Below are positions 46,901 to 57,385 of a DNA stretch of 64,000 nucleotides, in pieces (the first letter of the stretch is position 1; each line of letters begins with the position of its first letter). A program made the translations under genes and the position numbers. The notes under the pieces were generated by a model. It had not been told where the DNA came from. It worked only from the letters and a program-made list of their open reading frames with translations, and did not search any database. Location: contig JAKGHH010000005.1 in assembly GCA_022828595.1 (NCBI GenBank), forward strand, positions 23,263,875 through 23,327,874, read 5' to 3'. The DNA is from Nelumbo lutea (Eukaryota; Streptophyta; Magnoliopsida; Proteales; Nelumbonaceae).

Positions 46901-49900
46901 TTTCGAGGGAGAGGGTCGGGTTCCAAATTCTGGAAGCAGGCATAACTTCCAAGTTACTTTCCGACAGGTGAATGGAAAAAGATTTGACTGAGAAAAGCCC
47001 ATCTGTACTATAAGTCCAGATCCAACTATCTTCCTTGAGCAGATCCAGGGGCTGGAGGGAGATCAATTCAAGTAGCACGGCTAGGTTTGCGATTTCCCAA
47101 TCCTGAAATTCCTTCTAAATGGACACCATACCACAGAATTACCAAATGCCTCATAACAGTCCACACCCACTGCATCTTGGAGGTCAGCTAACTGAAATAA
47201 CTGTGGGAATAAATCTGATAGAGGGCCAGAGGGGTATTTCCGAACACCACGGATCTCTCCAAAAAGCCATCGTCACCCTTCCCTAGTTTAGGACATAAAC
47301 CTCTGCTGGAACTAGGAAGAATGTCCATTATTTTCCTCCATAGGGTGCAACCTAAGGAGGTGAGAGAGGAAATGGTAATCCAGTCTCCTCTGTCTGTGTT
47401 GTATTTAGCTCCAACTGTATCCTCTAATTGTTTCTCTCCACTCCAAATATCCAGATCCTCGGAAATTCTTTTAAAGTTGACTCCCAATGTTTGCATGGCA
47501 AAATGTCAATCAATATTAAAATTCTTTTTTGATGAATAATAATAATTTTATTGATTCAGAAGCAAATTAGAGTGAGTTCATACATCATCCCAACGAGAGG
47601 CGCGAGCTGCAGCCCCTTCTTGAAACTTACAAGTAAACTAGGAAAGAAAAACAAGAATCACAACTGAGCCCAAAATAATTCTTCCCTATTTATCCCTTGC
47701 TTAGCTAACACATCTGACAAGGTATTTGCTGATCTCCCCACCCACTGTATAGTGACCAACATATTCATTGTCAACCAACTAAATTTCTTCATTTCATTCT
47801 TGTATCGCCACATAGCCTCTTCAGAATTTTTCAACCAACCCACCACCACTTTGGAATCCCCCTCGATTATTAGGTGTTGTACCCCCAGCTGGTTTGCAAA
47901 TTGGACCCCTTGTACAGCAGCTAAAAGTTCTGCCCTGATGGAATTCCCAATTCCCAAGGGACCCAAGTAGAGCAACAAAATCTCTCCCTTCTCATTTCTC
48001 AAAGCACCCCCCACTCCGGATAATCCTGGATTACCCATGCTGCTTCCATCAAAGTTCAACTTTATTGAGCCTTCGGGTGGAGACCAGCTTGTAATTGATT
48101 TGTCCTTTAGAGATGAACACCTTGCTATTGCTGACCAATTTCTCCAAATGTCATTAAAGGATAATTGATGAAAGATTTCCAAGGTCTTCAGCCAATGTAT
48201 TGCCCTATTTAACACACAGTCTTTCAAATCTTGGTTGTTCCTTTCCTTATCTTGAAAAATTCTGAGATTCCTTTCTTCCCAAAGAGTCCAAGTCAAGGCA
48301 GCACGAGCACATCTCCACATAATTCTCCCTATTTTTGTAAGCCAATAAAAGGTAGAATGGTTGAAGAGCATGTGAACTTCTGTTGGTAGACTCCAACTAC
48401 CCCCAAACAACAAAAGTAGCCAAGCCCAAAGGTCTGCAGAAAAGGGACAAGATACTAATAGATGGTACCAATCCTCACCGTGAGCTCTACAGAGGATACA
48501 CCAATTAGGAGAAATACAAAGAAAAGGTCTTCTCTTTTGTAGGTTGTCTAAAGTGTTTACTTTCCCATGGAAAACTTCCCAACAAAAAGCCATTATTTTT
48601 GGGGGAGCACAAGTGAAGGTTCCATTGGGTCAATCAATATTAAAATTGCAAACCATGCTTTCAAACAACCACAAGATGGACCTCAAAGGCCATTATCCAA
48701 TGTTGATCCTAACCTTTGGTATTTTTTTGTTCAAAGTGGGAGCCCTCAGCTCGAAATTGTCAGCCTTAAATTTTACCATTATACCAAGCAATGGCCCCTT
48801 ACCATAACTCCACCTAGTAATTTATTTCCACTACATATATTACCAATCTTGAGAGGGATTTTCTTTCTTCTCCATTTGCTAGAGTGGATAAAAATAAAAA
48901 ATAAAAATAAAACTATGAAATTTTCCTACTTCCTCTTTAAGGGTCCGTTTGGTTCGCAGTCGGAATCGGAATTGGAATCAGAACAGTGTTCCCGTAGTCT
49001 GTTTGGTTCAGACAGGAAAGGGAATGGGAATGGGAATGGGAATTGGAATCAACAGGAATGCCATTCCAGCAGGAATGGGAATGGGATTCCAATTCTGCCC
49101 AACCAAATAGTTGGAATCAGAATAGCCATTCCGATTCCGATTCTGATTCAAGACCCCTATTCCCGCAAACCAAACGAGGCCTAAGATTAATTCAATTCCT
49201 TTTCAAGTTGCCATCTCTGATATCTTTCTACTCATATCCTTTGCTGCCTCTAACTTGTCCATCTTCTCAATTTTAGATCTCATAGCAGCTTTCTCGTTGA
49301 TAAAGTTAATCATTTCCTTATTCCACAGTTTCAGTTTCTCTTTCACAGTTTCACCTTATGCAATAATATCCTTTTGACAACAAACATTCCACATTTTAGG
49401 AGCATCCATCTTGTTTATTGTTTTTCCCATCAATGGTATTCTTTTGGTTTAAAAGAATGAGATCCATAACTAAAGCTCTAATTTTCTTGAGAAACAAAGT
49501 CAGAGTCTGCATTATAGCAAGTTGCAAAAAATATATATATTTATCAATTTGGTCTTTGCAAAATAGAAAACAATATATTTCAATTTTTATGTCTTGATTA
49601 AAAAGTGAATTAAGATCCAGATAACTGTATGTCCAAGTGGTCATTTCTTGATGAATTTGTAAATCTTAGGGTGTCAAATGTCAGAATGTAAGTTCAAGAC
49701 AGAGCAGCACTTTGTGCAAAAGATGCCAAAGATTGCAATAATAAAATCTTCAGGCAATTGCTCTTTCCTGTGTCCAAAGTCCCAAGAAATGCATTGCAGA
49801 AAGCTATCAGGATAGACTAAGCCCAATTGAAACAAAAAACACCATATTTGTAACCTAGCAGGTGAATATTCTGAATATGAATGGGTTGTGAATTATTATC

Positions 49901-52824
49901 TTTTGATAACTCTGCAACATAATTGCAGGTGTTGCTTAGTTTCTCCCTGCAGAGATCGATCAGCTGTATGGCATGGGCAGCAGCTCAGGATAAGCTGAAT
50001 TTTGATGCCAGTTCTATTGGAAATCCAGGCCAGTCACGCATGGGAATGTTCAGAAATTACTTTGGGCTATGGCAATATGTCATTGCGCTATTCCTGTCCA
50101 GCAAGGACTGGAAACTCTTTAAATGCTTAATCCTAGGCTCTTCTTAGTGGACAGAGATCTGCAAAGAAAAAGAAATACGAGCGGAATGGAACAGTTGAGA
50201 GAGGATATTGACAAGTAGCATTCATCTGGTTTCTATCATGAGATGGACTTTGGGGTTTTAAAAAATCAAATCATAGAAGCAGTAGTATTATCTATCAATC
50301 TGAATTGCTCTTTCAGTTCCTAGTCTGCTAACAGTGTAGCAGACGGTCTAGCCAGATTTTTTTTGGAAATTTAAATAGAAATTCATTAAAAGAAAAAGAG
50401 AATATGAAAGGAAGGTGACAAGAGATAACAAGACATTAATACAAACTTGCAACCAATGACACAAGACTAAAGACAACCAACAAAATGAAGATCCAAATTT
50501 CAGACACCCCCACTCACCTTCACAAGCTTCGATACCACACAAAGCCCAGGCAACCAATTCCTAACCCTCCCCTTCAAACACATCCTCCTGTCTGTCAATA
50601 TCCTCATCCCACATCTTTACTCCCTCCCCAATTACCACTTTCTTCCCTCCTCTCAAACTCCTCAAAGGCCTTCCCAGCAAACTCCTCCCAAAAAAACAAG
50701 CCAAGACTTTTGCCAACCACAACGTTTTTCTCTGAAATCTTCTCAATAGGAAGCTTTCCAAACCTCTCCACCCGATCATCAAGACTTCTATCAAGATCTC
50801 TCGCTCCAGAACTGAAGTCAATTCTATTGTCCTTTTCATGCTGAAAGATTCCCATATGAGAAACCGCACTATTATTAACTTGAAAGTCCATACCTCCAAC
50901 ATCAACAATTGTTGGCACTGTTGTCTTGCTCCCTCACTCTTATAAACCTTTTTGTAATTTTTTATAGGCCTTGCCCCCACCAAACCAAGTTTCACCCAAG
51001 AAAAGACCTTGGTAATGCGAACAACGTGTATTCCATGCACCATGAGATTTCTTGGGAGCCACCTCTTCAGTTGTGATCACATCACTCTCTGCTTTCCTCC
51101 ACCTTCCTAAATTCACACCTAACTTTCCTATCACCACTTCCTCAGGACTGTGAATGGCCTTAGAGAACTCTACCTGGGAAGATTCGCAAACCATGTGGTA
51201 ATCCTCATTTCCTCCATCATCATCTCCTAAAACCTTTCCCAATTCAGCACCACCAATCACAATTTCCTTCATCCTCTCCCCGACCTATCCTTCATTAAGA
51301 ATCTCCTTGGAATCGCTAGCCAGAGATTCCTCCTCAAGAAAGAAAACAACCCAAGCCAATATAGCATCAGTGGCCTTCTAACTTACCACTCCACAACTCA
51401 TTTTTCTAACACGAAACCCACCAAACTCCTATCCAGCAGTTTGAGACAATCGTAGATATCTCCTGACAAATCCACAACCACCTCCTTCATTGTAGGTTCA
51501 CTAGTATGTTGGATTCATGTATTAATGAACTGAATGTGCTGGGGGAATGATCCAAATTTCTCCTCACGAACTGAATGGCTCCAAGTGTCAGGAGAAGAGA
51601 GATCGAAACCCAGGTGTCGGAGCAGTACTTGCAACCACAAAATTTCAGTAGTAACATTAGCAAGAACCCGGAAGTCAGCCTCGCTGGATTGGGCAATGGA
51701 AGGATGCCATGTCCAGGGGAAACAGTTGTAATGGTTATTTGATTATTTAATGCCTGTTAGCTTAAGAATGTTGAGGTCTTGACTCTTGAGTTGCCTGCCA
51801 CTAACTCTTTGTATGATAGTTTGGATCTGTGAATTCTCCTAAATTTTTGCAGTAAAGTCAATTGCTAATGATCAAAAAATGACTCCACAATAAAATTCAA
51901 TACTAAGTAATTTTGAAAATAAATGCCAATTTCCAAGTAAATAGAGTTATAAAACTGAAACAGAAGAAAATAAAATTTTAGCTATAAAATTGGCCCATGA
52001 AGACAGAGTTAGATGGAAACCATTATGCTCTCAAGCAATACCGTGAATAAAATTTGTTAGCTAAACCTCTTGACTTGATAGTTAGAACAAATTAAGTCAA
52101 AGTGTGATAGGTTGGACAATTGACTTAAGAAAATTGATAGGTTGGATCTGTAAATTCTCCTAAATTTTTGCAGTAAAGTCAATTCCTAATGATCAAAAAA
52201 TGGCTCCACAATATAATTCAATACTAAGTAAATTTGAAAACAAATGCCAATGTCCAAGTAAATAGAGTTATAAAACTGGAACAGAAGAAACTAAAATCTT
52301 AGCTATAAAATTGGCCCATGAAGAGAGTTAGATGGAAACCATTATGCTCTCGAGCAATTCCATGACTTAATAAAATTGTTTTTTTTTTTTTGATAAAAAA
52401 AATCATCTTCCGTTATTTCAAAGATTGGTTACATGAAAATCCCCTTAGAGGCGCGAGGTGCCACCTCTCCAAACAGCAAATATATAAACTACAACAGAGA
52501 TTACATGAATGTTGATATTAAACAAGAGTTACAGTTGCGCCCAGAACAACTGTTGGCTAAACCATTTTGACTTAATATTTAGAACAAACCTCATTTGCTA
52601 GTTTTCTTTTGCATCTACAATGTACAAAAGAAACAGACTTATCTGTCCCCTTAGAGGTGCGAGGTCCCAGTCATACCTTTTTCATCTTCTGCTGTTTCTG
52701 TTCCACTTGCAATCACCAAAGAAACAGATTTATCTGTCAGCTCCTGATCCTCTCGCCGAGGCACTAGAATGTAGGTTGATTTGTCCTTTCCACTTGTGTT
52801 CTTCACACTGTCCCTTAAGACATA
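43937..52824 (-). CDS. UPF3: UPF3, regulator of nonsense transcripts (3' exons)
   Basis: UPF3 bridges the exon-junction complex to UPF2/UPF1 and drives nonsense-mediated mRNA decay. Five minus-strand exons (52824-52677, 45495-45395, 45230-44444, 44332-44205, 43975-43937) join in frame through GT-AG introns into about 400 residues. Recognisable plant UPF3 features are YVLRDS and TYILVPRREDQ in the first, GKKKVLLLKGKEREIP, then RMIRSILSKEARQ, RPPRPTTMRS and KDRPDRGVWTPLRRSD, and the C-terminal GYGSHEKQVWVQK. The N-terminal Smg4/UPF3 RNP-like domain is not in the window to the right edge, so those exons lie beyond 64000 or are lost. No stop or splice defect was seen. The introns are full of transposons. 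The product is expected to be nuclear-cytoplasmic shuttling. Confidence 0.88.
44205..44332 (-). CDS. UPF3: UPF3 penultimate exon
   Basis: 128 bp, acceptor ttattcag|GTTCAC, donor CATGAG|GTGTCC. It encodes SHRHISRRGSVHGGKDIDG and ends GYGSHE, which continues as KQVWVQK in the last exon. Confidence 0.88.
44444..45230 (-). CDS. UPF3: UPF3 large exon
   Basis: 787 bp, acceptor cttgtatag|GCGCCT, donor GAACG|GTTAGC. A Ser/Arg/Lys-rich, largely disordered region includes RMIRSILSKEARQ, RPPRPTTMRS and RPDRGVWTPLRRSD. The exon is open throughout, starting nine bases upstream of the first methionine. Confidence 0.9.
45395..45495 (-). CDS. UPF3: UPF3 exon (GKKKVLLLKGKEREIP)
   Basis: 101 bp, acceptor atattttcag|TC, donor CCTAAT|GTAATC. 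It carries the basic conserved block GKKKVLLLKGKEREIP. The intron before it (45496-52676) is 7181 bp. Confidence 0.88.
45496..46330. other. UPF3 intron, start (no insert recognised)
   Basis: AT-rich intron sequence on the exon-proximal side of the large UPF3 intron. No transposon or coding signal seen. Confidence 0.5.
46331..47504 (-). mobile_element. Older L1-type LINE 3' fragment in UPF3 intron
   Basis: On the minus strand it ends in an A15 tail (plus-strand T run at about 46331-46345), the 3' end of a LINE. Upstream, shifted frames show DSWIWTYSTDGLFSVKSF and then CVICGHDVDDNSHMFLHCPIADRI. Together these are the zf-RVT region (C-X2-C...H...C) near the end of plant L1 ORF2. It is 5'-truncated. 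A younger LINE inserted at its distal edge. Confidence 0.75.
47505..47523. repeat. 19-bp target-site duplication, left copy
   Basis: gtcaatcaatattaaaatt, identical to 48629-48647. It flanks the truncated LINE. Confidence 0.9.
47524..48628 (-). mobile_element. 5'-truncated L1-type LINE with perfect TSD
   Basis: A 1105-bp insert flanked by an identical 19-bp duplication. On the minus strand it ends in a short A-rich tail after a tttattgattc-type 3' UTR, and its 5' end is truncated within ORF2. Perfect TSDs and a long open frame make it the youngest-looking insertion in the UPF3 intron. Confidence 0.85.
47658..48593 (-). pseudogene. LINE ORF2 C-terminus: zf-RVT and RNase H
   Basis: An open 311-codon frame. 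Residues ~30-57 form the zinc-binding zf-RVT motif (CILCRAHGEDWYHLLVSC). Residues ~185-305 are an RVT_3 RNase H domain with KLNFDGSSMGNPG, RAELLAAVQG, IEGDSKVVVGWL and ANTLSDVLAKQG, so all four acidic positions are present. The start methionine lies inside the truncated ORF2 and is not a true start. The rest of ORF2 (endonuclease, RT) is missing, so it is a dead copy despite the open frame. It is related to the fragment at 63541-64000. Confidence 0.85.
48629..48647. repeat. 19-bp target-site duplication, right copy
   Basis: Identical to 47505-47523. Confidence 0.9.
48648..48937. other. UPF3 intron segment, nothing recognised
   Basis: Continuation of the pre-insertion sequence after the LINE. 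No motif supported. Confidence 0.4.
48941..49181. mobile_element. Tourist-like MITE, 241 bp
   Basis: The terminal inverted repeats GGGTCCGTTTGGTTCGCAG and (complement of right end) GGCCTCGTTTGGTTTGCGG are flanked by TAA on both sides (48938-48940 and 49182-49184), as in PIF/Harbinger-type insertions. The inside consists of ggaatc/gattcc repeats able to fold back. Non-coding. Confidence 0.75.
49185..49924. other. UPF3 intron segment, nothing recognised
   Basis: AT-rich. No repeat or frame supported. Confidence 0.4.
49925..50357 (+). pseudogene. RNase H (RVT_3) remnant, sense strand
   Basis: Plus-strand frames give KLNFDASSIGNPGQSRMG, the opening of an RVT_3 RNase H with the first catalytic Asp, and after several stops SANSVADGLARF, its C-terminal helix with the last Asp. 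The middle is degraded. It is likely a LINE ORF2 tail, opposite in strand to the other LINE pieces in this intron. Confidence 0.6.
50358..51520 (-). mobile_element. LINE-like non-autonomous element, copy 1
   Basis: The plus-strand T run at 50358 and attcattaaaagaaaaagagaatat look like the complement of a LINE-type 3' end. The body gives broken minus-strand frames including CFFGRSLLGRPLRSLRGG and KEVVVDLSGDIYDCLKLL, without RT. A related sequence lies at 53680-54400. Possibly an ORF1-derived, internally deleted LINE; the family is not certain. Confidence 0.35.
51560..51725 (-). pseudogene. Copia RNase H scrap of another lineage
   Basis: One minus-strand frame reads AQSSEADFRVLANVTTEILW followed by LQVLLRHLGF, matching the SSTEAEYRALA...W.Q.LL.ELG core of Copia RNase H. 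It differs from the long-LTR family elsewhere in the window. Confidence 0.5.
51816..52610. repeat. ~321-bp tandem duplication in UPF3 intron
   Basis: The segment starting gttggatctgtgaattctcc at 51816 recurs at 52137 with few differences (for example aaattggcccatgaagacag versus aaattggcccatgaagag). The second copy is interrupted by a LINE tail at about 52380-52546 and resumes with ttggctaaaccattttgac. Confidence 0.75.
52380..52546 (-). mobile_element. Very short LINE 3'-end insertion
   Basis: A T-run at 52380 (complement of a poly(A) tail), then ataaaaaaaatcatcttccg and ccttagaggcgcgaggtgcc, resembling the 3' end at 47590. It interrupts the second copy of the 321-bp duplication, so it is younger than that duplication. 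Confidence 0.6.
52677..52824 (-). CDS. UPF3: UPF3 exon (YVLRDS...VPRRED)
   Basis: 148 bp. The acceptor follows a good pyrimidine tract (cctgtgtcaatgacag) and the donor is AAAAG|GTATGA. It begins in frame with Tyr-Val-Leu-Arg-Asp-Ser and ends with one base (G) that completes a valine with the exon at 45495. Confidence 0.85.
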
Positions 52825-53679
52825 CTGTCATTGACACAGGAAAAAGGAGTAAGAAACAACCTTTTTTCATCAACATATCCTGTCATAGATTATGCATGTA
52901 TTCACCAGATGTCCAGAACACATGACTAACAATTGAGGATACCAACTAAGAAAGGAGAAGAAAGGAAAAGAAAATGACTGGTGGAAGCCAGAAAGCAAAT
53001 ATATAAAGATATAGCACAAAGAAAACAGGTAGATAAACAATGTACCCCAACGGTAATTGGTATAACCATAAGCAAGATATCACCACAACATTATACTCAC
53101 CAAAAAAGATGAGGTAAAATGCAAAGTGAAAGTCAATGAAATAAGTCCAGGTTTTTTATCCTTTTTACTAGATATAATTTCTACCATTCTCTGTGATTAT
53201 CAAGTTCTATTGGCTTGGAAGCCACCTTATTTGTTGACGTCCTTATTCCATTTAAATGACTTTCAAGGTAAAGATGTGACATAAGAAGAGATACAAACCC
53301 ACCAAAGTGGACTAGGCCCTTCCTTGGCATCAGGTAAGTATATCTAAAGGGCGAATAATGCAGATTTAGCAACTGCAGCAATGAATAATAGGAAGGCACA
53401 TGAAGTAACATAGTAGAAATGGAGTTATTGACTATTTCAAAGGAATCCTTGTATTCAAAACTACCCAATAACCAAATTATAATTGAAAATAATGAATAAA
53501 TACAAAGTCAACATTCATCAGGTCAACACGAATAAAAGGCATTCAAACTTTATAGCTATGTCTATCTTCATATTACATAGCATTCTATATTTCTATCCTA
53601 TCTAAGTTACTAATTCTCTGCACTCCTTATAATAGAACTGGAAATTAATGATAAATATGTTGCAGATCCATTTTTATGG
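52825..53679. other. Upstream UPF3 intron, nothing recognised
   Basis: Searched for N-terminal UPF3 exons on the minus strand without success. A 95-codon minus-strand frame (53468-53181) has no recognised homology. Confidence 0.45.
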
Positions 53680-54470
53680 TTTTTAAAGAAAGTCTTCATT
53701 AAAATACAAAGAGAATATAAGAACAAGTTATAGGTAATCACATAGAAGTAAAAACCACAATTGATTACAAAGAAGATGCATAAAAGCCAACCAACAAACT
53801 AGACCAAAACAAACAGGGGGAGGAAGAGAAAGAAAAGCCGCTTCAAATTTTAAACCAGAAATGATCCTCTCCAGAAATAGTGATAGCCCACCAACAACAA
53901 GCAAAACATGAAAAGTTCTACTCTCATTCCAAGTACTCCAGAAAACAACACTCACAACGAACCACAATAACAAACGCAAACCAGCAATCAAAACAATTCA
54001 GAAATTAAACCTTCCTCCTAAAACTTCTCATATCTTCAATGGCCACATGAAATCACTGACACAGAGTCCCTAATATAACCACCACTGACCACCTAATCCT
54101 CCTCATCATCCACCCTAAAGAACCTCTCTTAAATAAGTGACTTCTTTCAATGTTTCTTTATCTTTACAATTAATCTCCATTTGCACATCTCTCTATTCTA
54201 ACTCGATAAACACTTTTCCAGCAAACTCCCCCAACCAAAAAGAATAAACCAAACTTCCTTCTAGAAAAGGAAAAAATAAAAAAACAAAAACAAAAACAAC
54301 CCAACTTCTTTCCTATTTAAACTAATTTGCCAACCAGCATCTTCAAATAAACTTTTATACTTGTTGGAAAGTTTCCTTTAGTGGAAAAAAAAAACAGAAA
54401 CATCCTTCTCTTCAGTTTTATCATCTTGTTTCCCCATAAAACATCATCAGCATCAATCCAGGGGGTGTTC
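53680..54470 (-). mobile_element. LINE-like non-autonomous element, copy 2
   Basis: tttttaaagaaagtcttcattaaaatacaaagagaatata parallels the end of copy 1 (50358). Both contain ttccagcaaactcc(t/c)cc further in. No intact frame. Confidence 0.35.
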
Positions 54471-54644
54471 AGTTTGTGGTAGTGTTAGTATTTCTTCTGG
54501 TTCACGAACAGATTAGACTGACTGGATTTTGAACTGTTGGTTCCAGAACCAGCAAAAGGGCCATTTTTGAACTGTTGGAAAGGTTAAAAATCGGATTAGA
54601 CTGACAGGATTTTTAATACTTTTTAAACCCAACCCAAGAACCAG

Positions 54645-56029
54645 TTTCCCCATGATTTTGAAATCTGAAAATTCAAGATCGATCTTGCACTAAACTGAAC
54701 CAGATTTGAAACCCAAATTAATTTCTGATCGTACTTGATACAGAGTCCACAAACGCAAGGGAGGAGAAAGAGAGCTGGAGAGAGTAGAGAATGCATTGGT
54801 TTGTCCATCCCTCTCTTCCCTTATATAGAGAACTCTCCTAGTCGTACTAGGAGCTGGAAAGCAAATCTGATTTGGAGTAGAATTCATCCTTATAGATAAG
54901 CTCTATCTTATTAGAAGAATGGGTGATCCATACCCATATACATGACCGAAATTCTCCCCATGTCATTAGTAATGGGACATAGGCCCATTTCTTTAATGGC
55001 TCACTTTCCTATGTGTTGCAAGGCCATATAGGCCTAAACATTGTATGGCATGGGACCAACAAAAGTCTTACACTAGTGCATAAGCATTCGGCCCCACCCC
55101 TGGAAGAGGTTAGGACAAATTCACTGCCCTTGGACAGTGAACCCTTGAACCAATCAGCACGGGCTCAGTTGGGTCCAACATTTACATATAAAAAATCCTT
55201 AGATCAAGTCACCCTATGAAGACCCAAGGACAATGGACTTATGTAAGATGAAGCCCATCAGGTAATCAGCCTTGTAATGGTCTCTTACACCTAATCTCTC
55301 GGCCCATAATCATTAAGACACTACTCACAAGGAAGGATCTTTTCCCTGACTACAAAATGCATGTCACACTCTCTGCTCAGATGGATCCCAGGATTAAAAC
55401 TTTTTGCGTGCAAACATTTTTCATAAAATAGTAATATAACATATAAATACATTTTGCAAATCAGATTTCAAATATAGTTGAAATCCACTACCAGTAGTTT
55501 ATGTTTCCATCAGAGAGAGTGTAAACCCCGATATTCACTTTGTGTAACAAAAGGGTCGATCCTATCACTATGATCACCAACTCAGGTAATTTCCTAAATT
55601 GCCCCAACATGCCCAATTATTTGACCCTTTATAGATCTCACCGGTTGACACATCAAAAACAATTCAATCCAAAACCTAGTGCAATATCATAATCAAGTCT
55701 GGGTTAAGTGCAACATCCCAGTTTTGCCCTTCTATCTTTAAGGTCCAGCACATAATTAGAAATTGATTCGGGTTCAATGTTTCTTACAAACACGAACTGC
55801 TCCACCAATTTGGCAACACACTAGCGTCAGCCTTGTCAGGATAAACTCCCTAAGTCTATCCAATGACTAAGAACATTCTAAACTAGCATAAGTCTCATAA
55901 ATGTCTAGTTTAAGAAGTAATTGACAAAAATATACCAATTTTGATCATGAAACAATAATGCACTTTAATTACTCTTCAATATCTGTGTACATCAATATGA
56001 TTGGAGCCAAGGGCATACACTGTTTAACA
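54645..56029 (-). mobile_element. Copia LTR, 3'-truncated (minus strand)
   Basis: The minus-strand reading begins TGTTAAACAGTGTATGCCC at 56029 and follows the long Copia LTR with many changes, ending near 54645 before the usual terminus. It contains the LTR phrase cccataatcattaagacac. No internal region attached; a decayed solo LTR in the upstream UPF3 intron. Confidence 0.75.
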
Positions 56030-56921
56030 TTAACACTACTTTTTATTGCTTTCTCCACTAGGAAACATGGTTTGCTAATGTAAGCAAGACATGGCAGTTG
56101 TATGGTGTGTCTCACATAGCCATTTTGATGTTGACCATACCATCAAAAGTAGATAGTGAAAAGTACATGTACAAATGAATTATACAATCAATGCTCTCAT
56201 ATCATCGCTCAAGAAATGAACCACAAACAGAACAGCCTCTTTTGCATTGATTGGTTTACAAAAGTGTCATTTCAAAAAAGAAGATTGGTATAATTCTAGA
56301 ACCATACCAACCTTTTTTCTAGAATTAGGAAGTAAGCACCACACATAATGGTCATGTTCTTCCTATACTTCCTATTCTCTGAGAATTATAATCATCACTT
56401 GCATTCTAACTAAAATCCCACTCATCTTACAAAACCTACTATAGTCCTTAGTAGGTTGTAACAATTGGTATTCAGACCTATTTTGGTAAGCAAAACGGTA
56501 GAAGAAAAAAGCAAAAGAAAAGAGGAAACAAAGAAGAAGAAAAAGGTAGTAGACAGAAAGAATGAGAGAAAAACGGGGTGCAGAATCAATTTGTCCTTGT
56601 ACTAATTAATTAAAAGTGTATACAATAATAGGAATACCCCTGCCACCAATAATGAAAGAAAGACAAGCTAAAAATTAACAAGACAATAAAAATAATAACC
56701 AATGGGACCGCAGACCAATTAACTGCATCTCCACATCCTTAAAAAGAAAATCACCAAAACAAAAACTACATGATATACATACCACCAACAAATAGAGAGC
56801 CTAATAGTGTCACCCCTTTTTTCTACTCTGATCAAAACATTTCATGTACACCCAAGGAATAAAAAGAGAACCACAAAGCCCATCCAATCACTGTAGGATC
56901 ATCATTTTGGACAAAATCTTA
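56030..56921. other. No gene recognised
   Basis: AT-rich sequence with a purine-rich stretch near 56500-56580. Nothing supported. Confidence 0.4.
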
Positions 56922-57010
56922 TGTTGTGTTTGGTTTGAGGGAAAAAGTAGGGAAACCTTTACAAACCTCGTATAGGTTTCCCTACCTTTTCCTTCAAACC
57001 AAACATAGCC
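56922..57010. mobile_element. Palindromic MITE, ~89 bp
   Basis: Almost a perfect foldback: tgtgtttggtttgagggaaa, continuing aagtagggaaacct, is mirrored by aggtttccctacctttt and ccttcaaaccaaacatag. A truncated copy lies at 42421-42486. Confidence 0.65.
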
Positions 57011-57043
57011 TTAGAGTATAACCCTTTGAAATACCGAAAATAA

Positions 57044-57322
57044 TTGACAGCCCCAATAAGGACAAAAGAGGCAACAGAATATCAAAAAAAAATGAAAGCA
57101 CAAATTCACTACATTCTTTTAGCTTCGTCAACTACTAGGGCATTCTCTGGAAAAATGGCCTACCTCTACAAGGAAAGAAATAAGGTTGTGGATTCCCTAG
57201 CAAATCTTGCTTGTGACACAGGTATGGATCAGCTATTCTACTCTAGGGAAGATCTGACCCTTTGTATCCAGTTACTTGAGGATTTCGATGACACTTGGCT
57301 TCCATATTTTAGACTCAAATAG
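57044..57322 (+). pseudogene. RNase H C-terminal remnant
   Basis: The open frame contains YKERNKVVDSLANLACDTG, like the end of an RVT_3 RNase H domain (R..N.VAD.LA). The upstream catalytic parts are not visible. Probably a LINE ORF2 tail. Confidence 0.5.
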
Positions 57323-57380
57323 CCTTCATTATTTTTAGGGCTCATCACACACTTTATATTACTTTATGAGTTCTTGAGAC

Positions 57381-57385
57381 CCTTG
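57381..57385. repeat. Target-site duplication, left copy (CCTTG)
   Basis: CCTTG directly before the 5' LTR, identical to 62876-62880. Confidence 0.8.

Noticed and set aside
48567..49276. Plus-strand frame of 205 codons
   Set aside because: It crosses a LINE end, a target duplication and a MITE; the NGNGNG-type repeats come from the MITE's ggaatg repeats.
53181..53468. Minus-strand frame as a further UPF3 exon
   Set aside because: No similarity to the Smg4/UPF3 domain or to the linker region, and no convincing in-frame acceptor and donor pair.
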